From Tolypocladium sp. Sup5 PDA-1 (taxonomy: Eukaryota > Ascomycota > Sordariomycetes > Hypocreales > Ophiocordycipitaceae), in contig JPHH03000037.1 of NCBI GenBank assembly GCA_000750105.3, forward strand, positions 124,001-188,000: 64,000 nt of DNA, given 5' to 3'. Under the pieces are notes generated by a model. That model was not told the DNA's origin. It made no database searches and worked only from the letters and a program-made list of their open reading frames with translations. Both the position numbers and the translations under genes were made by a program. Below, one piece after another: positions 47,657 to 58,754 of this stretch (position 1 is the first letter of the stretch; the number at the start of each line of letters is the position of its first letter).

Positions 47657-50600
47657 ATGAAGGACCCCGTCGTCAGGACCGCATCTCCCTACACCGACCC
47701 CAACGTCAAGAGCCCCAAGTCCAAACTCCAGGAACGCGGTGGTGATTTGCGCAAGAGTGAGTTTCTCTCTCTCCGTCTCTCTTACACGGGGATCCTACAC
47801 CGGGACATGCCCTGGGGGTCGTGCCTGGCTAACACGCGGCAACAGTGATTTCCAGCAACGTCAACAAGACTGCCCTGCACCCGGGTGGTGTTCAGTGAGT
47901 TTTCCCTTTGCCCCAGGTGATGAAGCTGCCTAAGACTGTCGTGGAGCGTGTCCGCTAACATGATGCCCTCGCAGGCCTCACCGCGAACACACCGAGCTCG
48001 GTATGCTCGCTCCGCCCTGACCTGCATGCCCGGTGTGGCTCCAAGTCTTTTGCTGAATGCTAACACGTCGTCCGCAGAGGAGGAGCTCCACGAGACGGCT
48101 CACATTGACTATGACCGCGTCGCCATTGTACGTCGGGTCCTGCTTTGATATCCCCCCCTGGCTGGCACTGACTGTTGGCCGTTTGCAGATCCACAACCCT
48201 TCCGTCGCCGCGCTGTACGAAGATGCCCTGGTCTACGAGACGGGCACGGCCATCACGTCGAGCGGCGCCCTGACCGCCTACTCTGGCAAGAAGACGGGCC
48301 GATCGCCCCTGGACAAGCGAATTGTCAAGGAGCCTTCGTCTCAAGACAACATCTGGTGAGTTTGCCCTTCCACCGTGCTTGCAGGGCCTTACAGACCCCT
48401 GTCAATGCGCCGTGCCTGGGCTCTGCGGCTAACCAAGGCTTCCTGTGCAGGTGGGGACCCGTCAACAAGGAAATGACTCCCGAGGTAGGTCGTCTCGTGC
48501 CTTGTTTTTTCATTTGCAGCGTGTTCCGGAACGCCTGCGTGTCTTGGTCCCGCGGTTATGCGTGGCTGCCCCGCGTTTTCCCTATCCCGGTCGTCCTGTC
48601 ACTATGACGCCAATGGGGAGCAGCACGGCGCGGCACGGCGCAGCACAGCGCAGCACACGCCAACGCTGCAGCAGCGACCTCAGCTCTGGCTCTCGCTTGG
48701 CGACGCCTGGCTGAGCCGGGCTGAGCTGGGCTGAGAGTCAGCCTCTTGCACGCACCTCTGACTGCGCTGTGCTGCACTGACTGTGCGCATCATCATCGCC
48801 CAGTCAGCGATCGTCCCTTTTTCCAAAGTGTCAATTATCGTGCCCCCCATTGGCGTCAAGGCGACCCCGCTCACCCATTTTTGGCTTGTGCCTGCCCCGC
48901 CGCCACTTGCCGATTCCCTGCAGCCGAGCTTAAGCGGCCCTCCACGGCCCCCGAACAGAGGCATCTGATCCGGTCCGATCCGATCCGGTCCGAGCAGGCC
49001 CAGGACAGACGGACGGACAGACGGACAGACGGACAGACGGACAGACGGACAGACCTGCTGTGGCGCGGTTGGTTTCACGTGAAGCCGGGGCTGTGGACTG
49101 GGGCGCGGCGGGCTGCAGGCGGCTGCGGATGCGCGGTTGATTTGCATGTGCTTGCCTGCCTGCTTGCTTGAATGCATTGCATTGCATGCGGCCCAATGTC
49201 GCACCGGGGCATCGGATCGGGATGCGGACGGGGATGGGCCGGCGGCGGCAGCGGGTCCGCGGGCGACCTCGACCTCGACCTCGACCGCACTTACACGACA
49301 CTGATGGCTTCACTGCTCCTTGCTTGATTGGTTGGCGGCCTGAGATAAGCAAATTGTGCTAACCACCAACTCCACAGGTCTGGAAAATCAACCGTGAGCG
49401 CGCCGTCGACTACCTCAACACGCGCAACCGCATCTACGTCGTCGACGGCTACGCCGGCTGGGACGAAAAGTACCGCATCCGCGTCCGCGTCATCTGCGCC
49501 CGCGCCTACCATGCCCTCTTCATGCGCAACATGCTCATCCGCCCTCCCCGCGAGGAGCTCGAGCACTTCCACCCCGATTACACCATCTACAACGCCGGGT
49601 CCTTCCCCGCCAACCGCTTCACCGAGGGCATGACCTCGGCCACGTCCGTCGCCATCAACTTCGACCAGAAGGAGATGGTCATCCTCGGCACCGAGTACGC
49701 CGGCGAGATGAAGAAGGGCGTCTTCACCGTCCTCTTCTACGAGATGCCCATCAAGCACAACGTCCTGACCCTGCACTCGTCGGCCAACGAGGGCCGCGCC
49801 GGCGACGTCACCCTCTTCTTCGGCCTCTCCGGCACCGGCAAGACCACCCTGTCTGCCGACCCCAACCGTGCCCTGATCGGCGACGACGAGCACTGCTGGA
49901 GCGACCGCGGCGTCTTCAACATCGAGGGCGGCTGCTACGCCAAGTGCATCGGCCTGTCCGCCGAGAAGGAGCCCGATATCTTTGGTGCTATCCGCTACGG
50001 CTCCGTCCTCGAGAACGTCGTCTTTGACCCGGAGTCGCGCGAGGTCGACTACGACGACTCGACCCTGACCGAGAACACCCGATGGTAGGCCTATCCATTC
50101 CTGACAACTCTACTCATCCGTGACCACATCAACTGACAATACGTCCAGCGCCTACCCCATCGAGTACATCAGCAACGCCAAGATCCCCTGCTTGTCTGAC
50201 AACTCGCCCTCCAACATCATCCTCCTCACCTGCGACGCCCGCGGCGTCCTGCCCCCCATCTCCAAGCTCGACCGCTCCCAGACCATGTTCCACTTCATCT
50301 CGGGCTACACCTCCAAGATGGCCGGCACCGAGGACGGCGTCACCGAGCCCCAGGCCACCTTCTCCTCGTGCTTCGCCCAGCCCTTCCTCGCCCTGCACCC
50401 CATGAAGTACGCCAAGATGCTCGCCGACAAGATCGAGCACCACAAGGCCAACGCCTGGCTGCTCAACACCGGCTGGGTCGGTGCCGGCTTTGCGCAGGGC
50501 GGCAAGCGCTGCCCCCTCAAGTACACCCGCGCCATCCTCGACGCCATCCACAGCGGCGAGCTCGCCAAGGTCCAGTACGAGACGTACGACGTCTTCAACC

Positions 50601-50785
50601 TGCAGGTCCCCACCACCTGCCCCAACGTCCCCGACGAGCTGCTCAACCCCAAGAAGGCCTGGACCGCCGGCACCGAGAGCTTCCAGAACGAGGTGCTCAA
50701 GCTGGGCAAGCTGTTCCGCGAGAACTTCACCAAGTACGAGAGCGAAGCCACCGAGGACGTCGTCAAGGCTGGACCTGTTGTTTAA
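47657..50785 (+). CDS. Phosphoenolpyruvate carboxykinase (ATP)
   Basis: Eight exons: 47657-47756, 47846-47894, 47975-48000, 48078-48127, 48189-48355, 48451-48484, 49378-50084 and 50149-50785. They give 589 residues with every junction in frame. The enzyme converts oxaloacetate and ATP to phosphoenolpyruvate, CO2 and ADP, the committed cytosolic step of gluconeogenesis. Visible signatures are AYSGKKTGRSP, the kinase-1a P-loop GLSGTGKTT at about 291-299 and the metal-binding GDDEHCWSD after it. The protein is about 40 residues longer than yeast Pck1 because of an N-terminal extension. The Met codon before ISSNVNKTALHPGG is itself created across the first splice (A|TG), so a shorter form would need a different transcript. 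The sixth intron is 893 nt, far above the 60-90 nt norm here. Confidence 0.96.
49003..49054 (+). repeat. Tandem GGACAGAC repeat inside PEPCK intron 6
   Basis: About six copies of the 8-base unit GGACAGAC lie in the middle of the long intron, preceded by a GGTCCGATCCGATCCGGTCC inverted-repeat stretch at 48972-48991. Confidence 0.9.
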
Positions 50786-52590
50786 GGCTGGCGGACGGAG
50801 CAAGACGAGCTTTGTCCCTCTCTGTTAATGCACCACTAGAACTTTTACTACATCTTGGACACACACTTCGCACACGGGTCGTGTAATCCAGCCCCCCCCC
50901 CCCCAAAACCCTTTCTTTCATTTGTTAGACACCACCTTTTTTTGGTTTCTCCTTTTTCATCTTGGCCGGGCGTCTTCATTTTTTATTTTACGGAACTGGA
51001 TGAAAACGAGCCATCGTCGAGAGGCAGATTTCAAAGTCGTCACGTCGTGTCAATATGCATGCATGTATGGTTAAGGATGAGCTGGGGCAATGGGGACAGC
51101 ATGAAGAGAAGGAAAGCATGGGACGCAATGAAAGGAAAGAAGGAAGGGAAGATTGTGTAATCTAGGCAGATGTCAAATGCCAAAGCTTCATCACAGTAAC
51201 CAGTTATTTTCGACTTCTCAACGTGTCTGTTCTGACGTCTGCGCTCTTTGTACGGAGTCGCAAAGTTGAGTGCTGAATTTGGTTGTTGGTGGCGCGAGCT
51301 TCGAAGGCCTTAGGCTTTTGGAACTCCGTCTTCGTAGCTCGCAATAATAACACTGCGCATGGACCGTGTGTCGTCCAATGGGGCGGTGAGAATACCAGAC
51401 CGATGCTAGTCGAGTACATAAACTTTCACGTAGGGTTGAGTCGGCACGAAAAACTAGAGTTATTGGCGGAATCGGAATGCTACTATGTTGGTTGGTCATG
51501 CCCGGACCATCAAGTTATCTGCGTTTGAAACTAACAAGGTCCTGGAAACTAAGGCAACTAGTGGAAACGATAGGCTCAATGCGAGGCACGCTGAAGGATA
51601 TAGCTCCGCAGCGGAAACCTATCCAACGATATGTTACTAGCTTAACACGACCAGTATCTTCGCCGAGCCAGACTTCCGCTTAAACGGGCAACCGTGTCGA
51701 AGTTTAAGAACCCAGCAACAGCCTTGAGCCCATCTCCACCAATCCTAGGCACCCCAGGTTAGCGGGCTACGTGGCATCGGTTTCGTGCCGAGTATATCGC
51801 CGACAATTGGCATCTATCATATCTCGACATCCCAAACCATGTGGTCGAGGTCCACCCATATGCATTCTAGAAGCTAGCCTCCCCATCAGTGCCCAAGTGG
51901 TCAAAGTTCCTGTTGTTGGAATAGCGAGGCTGGACTTGTGTCTCCCTTCCCTTCTGCTGGGGTTTATACACTAGGGTTCCGTCAGGACAGTGCCGCAAGG
52001 CTGGGCGATGTCGAGGGTTCTGGATCATCTTGATACGTATCGACGGCGGCGGGCATCAACATCCTGAACAGGACCCACGTTGTGTCGTAAGAGCACAACG
52101 CCGCAGAAAAATAAGACGTGCCATGCTGTTGGTCGCTTCGAGACACCTTGTTTTGTGGGAGGTTGCCATTTTACCTGTTGGTTGAGTTTGGCAACCCAAC
52201 TGGGCGCCTGGTGATGCTGAGATCTTTAAATATGTAGTGATATGAGTGGATAGACTAGCCAGATGTGATAGTAGTTGTCATAGCTGGACCACGGTACCAT
52301 ATTGTGGCCGGATAGTGGCCCGTTGCCTCACGCATCTTTTAATTCGTAGCGACATCAGTGCATGTGATATTTTTCCCTCGTGGCAGGACCACGAAGCCAT
52401 ATCCTGGCCGGATACTGGCCCATCACCTCGCGCGTGCCCGGCTGCATATTTTACTGTGGAAAATGACAGGCAATGACGGAGTTCGAGGAGCGTGGCCGGG
52501 AATATGGCGCTTGATGGCCAAAGATGAAGTTATACAACTCGCGCAGCATGGCCTGGGACGTGAACGTGAACCACTCTCTTGTGCTCACTT
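50786..52590. other. Intergenic region after PEPCK
   Basis: It begins with the PEPCK 3' region, including a C run at about 50890-50904. From about 51180 the base composition becomes more AT-rich and even than in the flanks, which hints at older, decayed sequence. No gene recognised. Confidence 0.45.
52231..52440. repeat. Diverged direct duplication of about 100 bp
   Basis: The segments around 52283-52337 and 52383-52437 share GGACCACG, CCATAT, TGGCCGGATA, TGGCCC and CCTC.CGC in the same order and spacing. Their upstream parts also match weakly (ATGTGATA). The copies differ at many positions. Confidence 0.65.
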
Positions 52591-53560
52591 ATGGTACGGC
52601 ACTGTTCCCCTATTTCCCCCATATTCTCGTATATACCTATAGCGAATAGGTGTGAGAGGCCATGCGGCGCCAAGGTCAAGGAGCTCGACGCTTCCGCCAA
52701 GTCCGGCGCCTCGGCCACCGTCTTCTCGGGCCTGACGGCCTGCACGGCTGACATCTCCGCCGCCGCAGGCCAGCTCGTGGGCTACTTGCAGGATGAGAAG
52801 GCTTGCGGCTCCTTGATACTCTTTGCCAAGTCGGGCGAGGCCGTTGTCGAGATGTACTCGGGCGCCGACATGCACAAGAAGAGCACAGGGAGCTTCCTGC
52901 AGCGCTTCCAGGATATAGCCAAGACCAGCACGAATATAATGCAAGTCTACGGCGCGCTCAACGTCACCAAGATTGGCCAGAGTCGGAGCTCGTTCGCGGG
53001 CTCCCTGGCCGATATTGGGGTCGTTCAGGGGGCCGTCAAGACGTGGGCCGATGGCAAGTGTCTGGACGACGCCGGGCTCGCGCATACCGACGACTTCAGC
53101 GTCATTGTCTTTTTTTCCACTGTCATAACTAATACTCTGTCACATTCAGAAATCCACGCCTATATGCACCACTACCAGCTACATCTGCAGGAGTGTGCAT
53201 TCCACCTTTGTTTGGCCCGTTTGGCCAACGCGATATACTCCTACCAAGGCTCAGCGTCGTGGTAAGGCGTGCCCGGGCAGGTGCACGGATACGTCCGGCT
53301 ACATCGCCAATGCGGAGCTGGCCAAGATCGAGGAGGAGGAGGAGTATAAGGGGGCCATCTTCAACAAGCACTTTGACAAGGGGTCGGACTCCAACGTCAT
53401 GGTCTACGGCAGGGACGGCAAGGCCGACTGGGTCACCTACGTGGACGGGCAGACCAAGAAGAACCGCGTCGACTGGATCAAGGGCCTCAACTTCGGCGGC
53501 ACCACGGACTGGGCCATCGACCTCGAGGATCTCGACGAACACGACGACACCGTCGACTAG
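52591..53560 (+). pseudogene. Relic of a killer-toxin-like GH18 (class V) chitinase
   Basis: The upstream part (to about 53106) resembles the region before the LysM repeats of large killer-toxin-like chitinases, including an ACGSLILFAKSGEAVVEMY segment and TWADGKCLDD. The downstream part carries the C-terminal end of the GH18 barrel, with SGYIANAEL, NVMVYGRDG and LNFGGTTDWAIDLEDL, then a stop. The LysM segment and the GH18 core with the catalytic DxxDxDxE motif are missing. An intron-like segment at 53107-53149 (CTAAT branch, TTCAG acceptor, weak GTCTTT donor) would connect the two frames, so a shortened product of about 300 residues is formally possible. Without the catalytic core it would not be a chitinase. 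Intact relatives are secreted, chitin-directed proteins. Internal deletion is the simplest reading. Confidence 0.65.
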
Positions 53561-53668
53561 AAGTGCCGCGAGAAGGACAGGACTTGGAAAGGCATCAAGA
53601 TGCTGGGGTTGGAATATACATGGCCGGATAAAGGCGCAAGGCAGCCAAGATCTGGAAAACATTGATGG

Positions 53669-54604
53669 ATGTACATCACCATTGCGAATCTCACGCCGTA
53701 TCGCTTCATGTTGCGCGACAACAGGACCTGGGACTACCAGATGGACAAAATGAACGTCGGCGACATCCCGCCGGGACGTGCTCGCCAGAGCCATGCCGCG
53801 TACGGTGGGGGAAACCCGGAAGACTGCAAGGGAGAAGCCTACTACAACATGGAGGGGACAGACAAGACGTGTTCCGCTCTCATACGGACGAACATTCCCG
53901 ACATGTTCAAGATAGGAACGATGTTTGAGCTCAGCGGCATGGGCATGGAGGCGCGAGAGTACGGGGCCCCGGTGGGCACCAGCCCGATTACGCTCATCAT
54001 CACGGGCAGCGACTCGTTCGGCTTCGCTACCAATCTCAGATGAGGCACGTACAACTGGATGTCGTCCCTCTACAAGACCATCAAGGACCGGCCCATAAGC
54101 ACGTCGTCATGCCCGGGGCGCACGACTAGGGCCGGCCCGCTCCCCTGGACCTTTTCACAACAACCCTTAGAGATCACGCCTGGATGATGAACCCGATCCT
54201 GTTCTGGAAGGGCCTCAGCAACATGAGACTGTGGAAGTTTCCCGGCGTGATGCAGGTCCACTACATCGGCGTGATGCTCATCGACCGTCAAACAATATCA
54301 TTGACCAGCGACACCGCCGTCGGCCTCGACATCGCCACCCTGTGCTACGCCATCAACCTGTGCCTCTTGAGCGAGAACTGCGACATCAGCCCGAAGCGCT
54401 CGCCCCTCCTGCCCAGCAGGTTCAAGTCCCGGTCCAAGCCCGTCGCCGAATCTACGTGGGACAGCATTGTATTCGCAAACGGCACCGTCGACGACAAACC
54501 GGGCCGACTTCCACAAGTATTATGAGCCCGTGCTGAAGAAGGGTTCCGCTTTCGCCAACGGCACCGTGGTGATGCAAGATGTGCCGAGCCCGCTCCGGGC
54601 TTGA
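53669..54604 (+). pseudogene. Decayed PLC-like phosphodiesterase gene
   Basis: The first 124 codons resemble the N-terminal domain of fungal secreted PLC-like phosphodiesterase proteins: YITIANLTPYRF, then VGDIPPGRARQS, LSGMGMEAREYG and LIITGSDSFGF. A TGA stop at 54041-54043 interrupts the frame. The homology continues beyond it (GTYNWM, TIKDRP), then shifts frame to VVMPGAHD, which runs into TAG at about 54127. The middle of the catalytic domain is absent. C-terminal blocks follow (QVHYIGVML, LCLLSENCDISPKRSPLL), and after a further shift the frame reads to a stop at 54604. Several independent lesions make an active enzyme implausible. The gene lies 108 bases after the chitinase relic on the same strand. 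Confidence 0.7.
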
Positions 54605-55354
54605 ACGATGGGAAATGGAGAAGAAACGGGCATGGAACAATCTCCGACTCTAGGATGTTGTTTGTTGTCGAAGCTGATGGGGAGCTTTCACGATCAATGT
54701 TTAAGAGGAGAATGTCTCCTTGGCTACGTACTATTTCCGGGTGCGTTGAACTGGACAGGGACAGGATGAACGCCCAGAATGCAACCGGGAGTGAGTAGTG
54801 GTCTGCGAGACTGTTGGTCGGGCATCATTGAACAAAGCCTCGAGGCCGCCTCCATTGGCCAACCACATATAATCTCACGGCCAAAACGGGAAAGAAGACG
54901 ATACAATGCGTCATTTGGCCCCCATTGATGACAGGCATGTACATCCATGCAAGGTACTCGCTCGCGTAGCACGGCATCTGCATTTTATCATGGACATGGC
55001 AGCGGCCGGGAACAGTACACCACGGCAGACGGTCCCAGTTCAGCATTTGAAAATTGCGTTCTATATACGAGGCAATAGTCGGGCAACCAGAGTACCACGC
55101 GATATCGACACAAGCCGCCCAAGAAACTCATCGTCCAGTCCAATCCCGTCTCCTTCCCATTCAAAATATATGTGCGTCAAGATATCCAACAAGACATGAG
55201 AAGGTCCCGCAGGAGTCATTAAAATATATAGAAATATCCGGCCAAACGTTTCGTGGTATGTCGCTTTTTCAAATTCATCCGAGCAAACATAGTTTACAAG
55301 CCCCGGGACAGCGCCATTGTGTACGTATAAACACTCCTTCCGGAATGCACCCGT
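54605..55354. other. Intergenic region, 3' side of the MFS gene
   Basis: No gene recognised between the phosphodiesterase relic and the convergent MFS transporter. Confidence 0.5.
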
Positions 55355-57248
55355 TCAGTACGTGTAACGGAAGTGCTTGTTCTCCTTGTCAGTCATGCTG
55401 GCCCACACCTCGGGATTCATGAAGGACTCCTCCTGCTCCTTGCTTCGGTCGTTGCGTCGCTTGTTGGCCCAGACGTAGTAGAAGAACAGAGCCAAGGTGG
55501 TGACGGCGCAGCCAGCCTGCGTGCCCATGACGGCCAGCTTTGCTGGGCGGTAGTCGGGGGCGTCCTTGGGCTGGAAGGTCTGGGGTCCGATAATGTTGCC
55601 GATGGAGAAGGAGCCGCTGACGAGAGCAGCAGCGAAGGCTCGCTTGGTGCCACCAGCGCAGTTGGCGACGGTCCACTACGTCGAGCGTTAGTAATTGCGG
55701 ATCACGTCAAGTCCAGGGGAGTCTAGACACGTACGTTGTAGAAAATGGTCAGGGGGGCGACAACGGCATTGACAAGGTAGATGCCGGCAAGGACGCCAGA
55801 TCGGTTGGTTTTGGGGTTCAAGAAAGACATCAGAGCGCCTCCAAGGATGCTAAAGAAAAAGGGTTAGCATCATGTCTCAATTTAAGGAGTCGCACGGTCA
55901 CTATCGAGCAACTTACGCAGGAATGATGCAAGCAATGATCCATGCCCATCGGTGCGACTGCTTGCGAATGCCAAATCCAACAAGCAATGTGAAGAAGATG
56001 CTGACCACGCCAGAGGGCATGTTCATGAGAGCAGCCTCCTTGGGCAGATAGCCGAGGTTCTTGATCAGGGTGGCAGAGTACGTCGTGACGACACCGCTAG
56101 AGACGGAGAGCAGGACTACGGACAGAATCAGGAGGTAAATTTGAGGGTCCATGAGGGCCTCGACGATCTCCTTGAAGCGGAACTTGCGGCTCTCGATGCC
56201 GGTCTGGTTGATGCTGACATGCTTGAGCAGGGCTACCTTCTCGGTGTTGGAGAGCCAGCGGGCCTTCATCGGGGTGTCGGGGAGGAAAAAGAAGGTGCAG
56301 AGACCAAAGACGACGGTCATGCATCCGAGTACGACAAACATGACACGCCAGCCAGCGAGGCCATTGCCCGGAGCGACGTGCTGGAAGCCGTACGAGACGG
56401 CACCGCCGAGGATCTGGCCCAGACCGAGACCGAGGTACCAGAAGGAGAAGCGGGGAGCCTGCTCAGACTTGGTGTACCACTGACTGCTGATGAGCATCAG
56501 CGAGGGGCCAATGGTGGCCTCGAAGATGCCCAGGAAGACACGGGAGACGAGCAGAGTCTGGTAGTTGGTAGCGGCAGCTCCGCAGGCCGTGGCAATCCCC
56601 CAGAGAGTCACGTTGAAGCCGAGCCACTTGGCGGCGGGGACCTTTTGCAGCAAGTAGACTGTGGTCGCGCGCCTGGTCAGCTCGAGTTTGGCAGTTATAA
56701 TTAGTTCGGGAGGCGACTCACTGTTGGGGACTTCGAAGCAGAGAAGGCCAACGAACAGGAAGGTGGCGACGTTGGAGAATTCGCTGGGCTGGAGGTTGAG
56801 GTCCTTGTTGATGCCCATGACGGCGGCATACTGCAACAGGGCATTGTTAGCTGGGGACATGATACGAGCGACTCGTCGCGCTGCCGCAGCGGCGCAAAGA
56901 CGCGCGCGAGCTTGCGAGTATAGCCGGGGAGCGCAGAGGTGCACAGGGGCGGCTGGAGAGGCCAGTACGTACGTTGAGGATGACCTTGTCGAGGAACTGC
57001 ATGGTGTAGCAGCAGAACATCAAGGGCACGATGTGCCAGTCGATCTTGCGGCGCAAGGCATTGATGTCGATGGCCGAGACGCCCTCGGCGTCGCGGTGGT
57101 CGTTGAGGAACTTCCAGGCCGCGTCGACGTTGGTCTTGCCATTGGCGGCGTCGCTGAAGGCCGTGGGCGAAGCCTGGTCGCTCGACGACGACGAGGCCGC
57201 CTGGCGGACGTCGACGTCTTGCGCCTTCTCGTCGGTGGCCGAAGTCAT
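55355..57248 (-). CDS. MFS transporter, allantoate permease-like (ACS family)
   Basis: Five exons on the minus strand: 57248-56973, 56830-56722, 56658-55917, 55849-55735 and 55675-55355, giving 520 residues. All four introns have GT donors and YAG acceptors in phase. The N-terminal cytosolic part is Ser/Asp-rich. LRRKIDWHIVPLMFCCYTMQFLDKVILN leads into the first helices, followed by LLQKVPAAKWLG, SRVFLGIFEA and a long central loop (PDTPMKARWLSNTEK), the pattern of the Dal5/Tna1-like anion:cation symporters. About 12 membrane helices are expected, and the hydrophobic segments fit. Family members import allantoate, nicotinate, biotin precursors and similar organic anions across the plasma membrane. 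The substrate here is not determined. Confidence 0.92.
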
Positions 57249-58087
57249 TGCGCTGGACGAGACGGGGAGGAACGGAAGGCGATTGAGCCTCTGCGACGAC
57301 ACGTGCGCGCGCGCGGAGAGTGAGTCGCGAAGTTTTACCTATGTAGTCCGTAGTCCGTAGGTTGATCCAAAACGAAAACGATCGGCGCAGGTAGGAGATG
57401 AAGAAAACAGCGAGGAGAATTCTACGGACTAATACAGTAACGTAGCAACAGGGGGGGGTTCCTTATCTTACTCACCCACAGGAAAGTGGGAGGAGCGAGG
57501 GGGAGGGGATGAAGGAAGGGAAGGGAAGGCGCAACGACTGGCTGGGTCCAGAGCGAGGTGAGGCGCTGAAAGAAGGAATTCTTCCTCCTTGTCGTCTCTC
57601 AGCTGCCGTTGGAAAAGGAAAGACGAGAGAGACGAGGGCCGGCGTTCGGGCGTTGTCTTACCTTAAGGTCTGTTCCAGAGGCACGTCTTTTACGACCAAG
57701 CTACTATTTACTGCGAGCACTGACTTATTACGACTTACTTTTAGGAGGCCCTGGGTTGCCACGTCGGCCAACCGTCGTGCGCCAAGGGGAACTAACACGG
57801 GCGTGCTAACCTGTCCTGTGCGCCTGGAGCGCCTGGTGCGCGGGAAGCAGTACAAGCGCTGGGGGTGGGAGGGGGGACAGAACTTGGTGATGGTCTTGGA
57901 CATGGGATGGATGGATGGGCTGAATGGATGTCTCTGGAGAGCATGAGGGGCATGGACCGTGTGTATGTAATTGTACGAGTACTCGTACGAGCAGCCGTAC
58001 GAACACCAAAACTTGCAACCAGGTGGTTGTTGTGTTGGCTGTTGGACAGGACCGTGCTTGCTGCCCACGTTGTATCGCCATCATTCT

Positions 58088-58130
58088 TGCATGCTTGCAT
58101 GCATGCACGCGCACACACATGCATGCGCAT
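58088..58130. repeat. Alternating purine-pyrimidine tract
   Basis: A stretch built from GCATGC, CACGCGCACACA and CATGCATGCG, almost entirely alternating purine and pyrimidine, which is the type of sequence able to adopt Z-DNA. Confidence 0.8.
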
Positions 58131-58743
58131 TGCGTTGGTTCGAGAAATCTCGCTGGGTGGTCGAGAGGCCGAGCCAAGCAAACGGCACTGGAGGGGCCAA
58201 ACGGGGACCAAGAAGAACGGCGGCCAGAAATGCACGGCAATGGATCCGCGTCCAGTGCTACAACAGCAAAAGTGCCCGGGCTCATGGACTGCTCGCGGCC
58301 AGGGGGGCCGATCTGGTGATTCCGACGGTGGTGCCAGGGAAGACGGCGCCGTCAATGGGCCTCGATGCAGGCCGTCGGGGCATGGTCATGCCGTACGGAC
58401 CAAGGTTTGCAGGCTGTTCATCCCTGGCCATGAGCATCCTGAATCTGCTGCTGTACGGTAGCACCGCAGATGAAGGTGGCTCCGTGGTGCGGGAACGCAT
58501 CGACGAAGAACCATGGTGGAATCCCCTCCGCCCTCCACTTGTTGGACTCATCAACCGGGCCCGTTCATGACGTGGATTCCCTCCGGTCCAGGGGTCCCTC
58601 CTACGAGTACCGTAGTCCGTAGTCCGTACTAGCTGTCCTCGGTTCATGCTCCCTCTCGAATCGCGGGTGCTCCAGCGCCAGCAGCGCAAGGGCCGCGTGA
58701 AAGCTGCAGAGCCTGTGGATGGATTGATGGACTGTTGGACTCC

Positions 58744-58754
58744 GTACGAAGTAC
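58744..58754 (+). repeat. Copy of dispersed word GTACGAAGTAC
   Basis: Exact 11-mer, preceded by ACTCC so that the longer ACTCCGTACGAAGTACC form is present, as at 44917. Confidence 0.8.

Noticed and set aside
50129..50803. 224-codon frame antisense to the last PEPCK exon
   Set aside because: Shadow of strongly GC3-biased PEPCK codons; Val/Leu/Gly/Asp-rich composition is typical of such mirrors.
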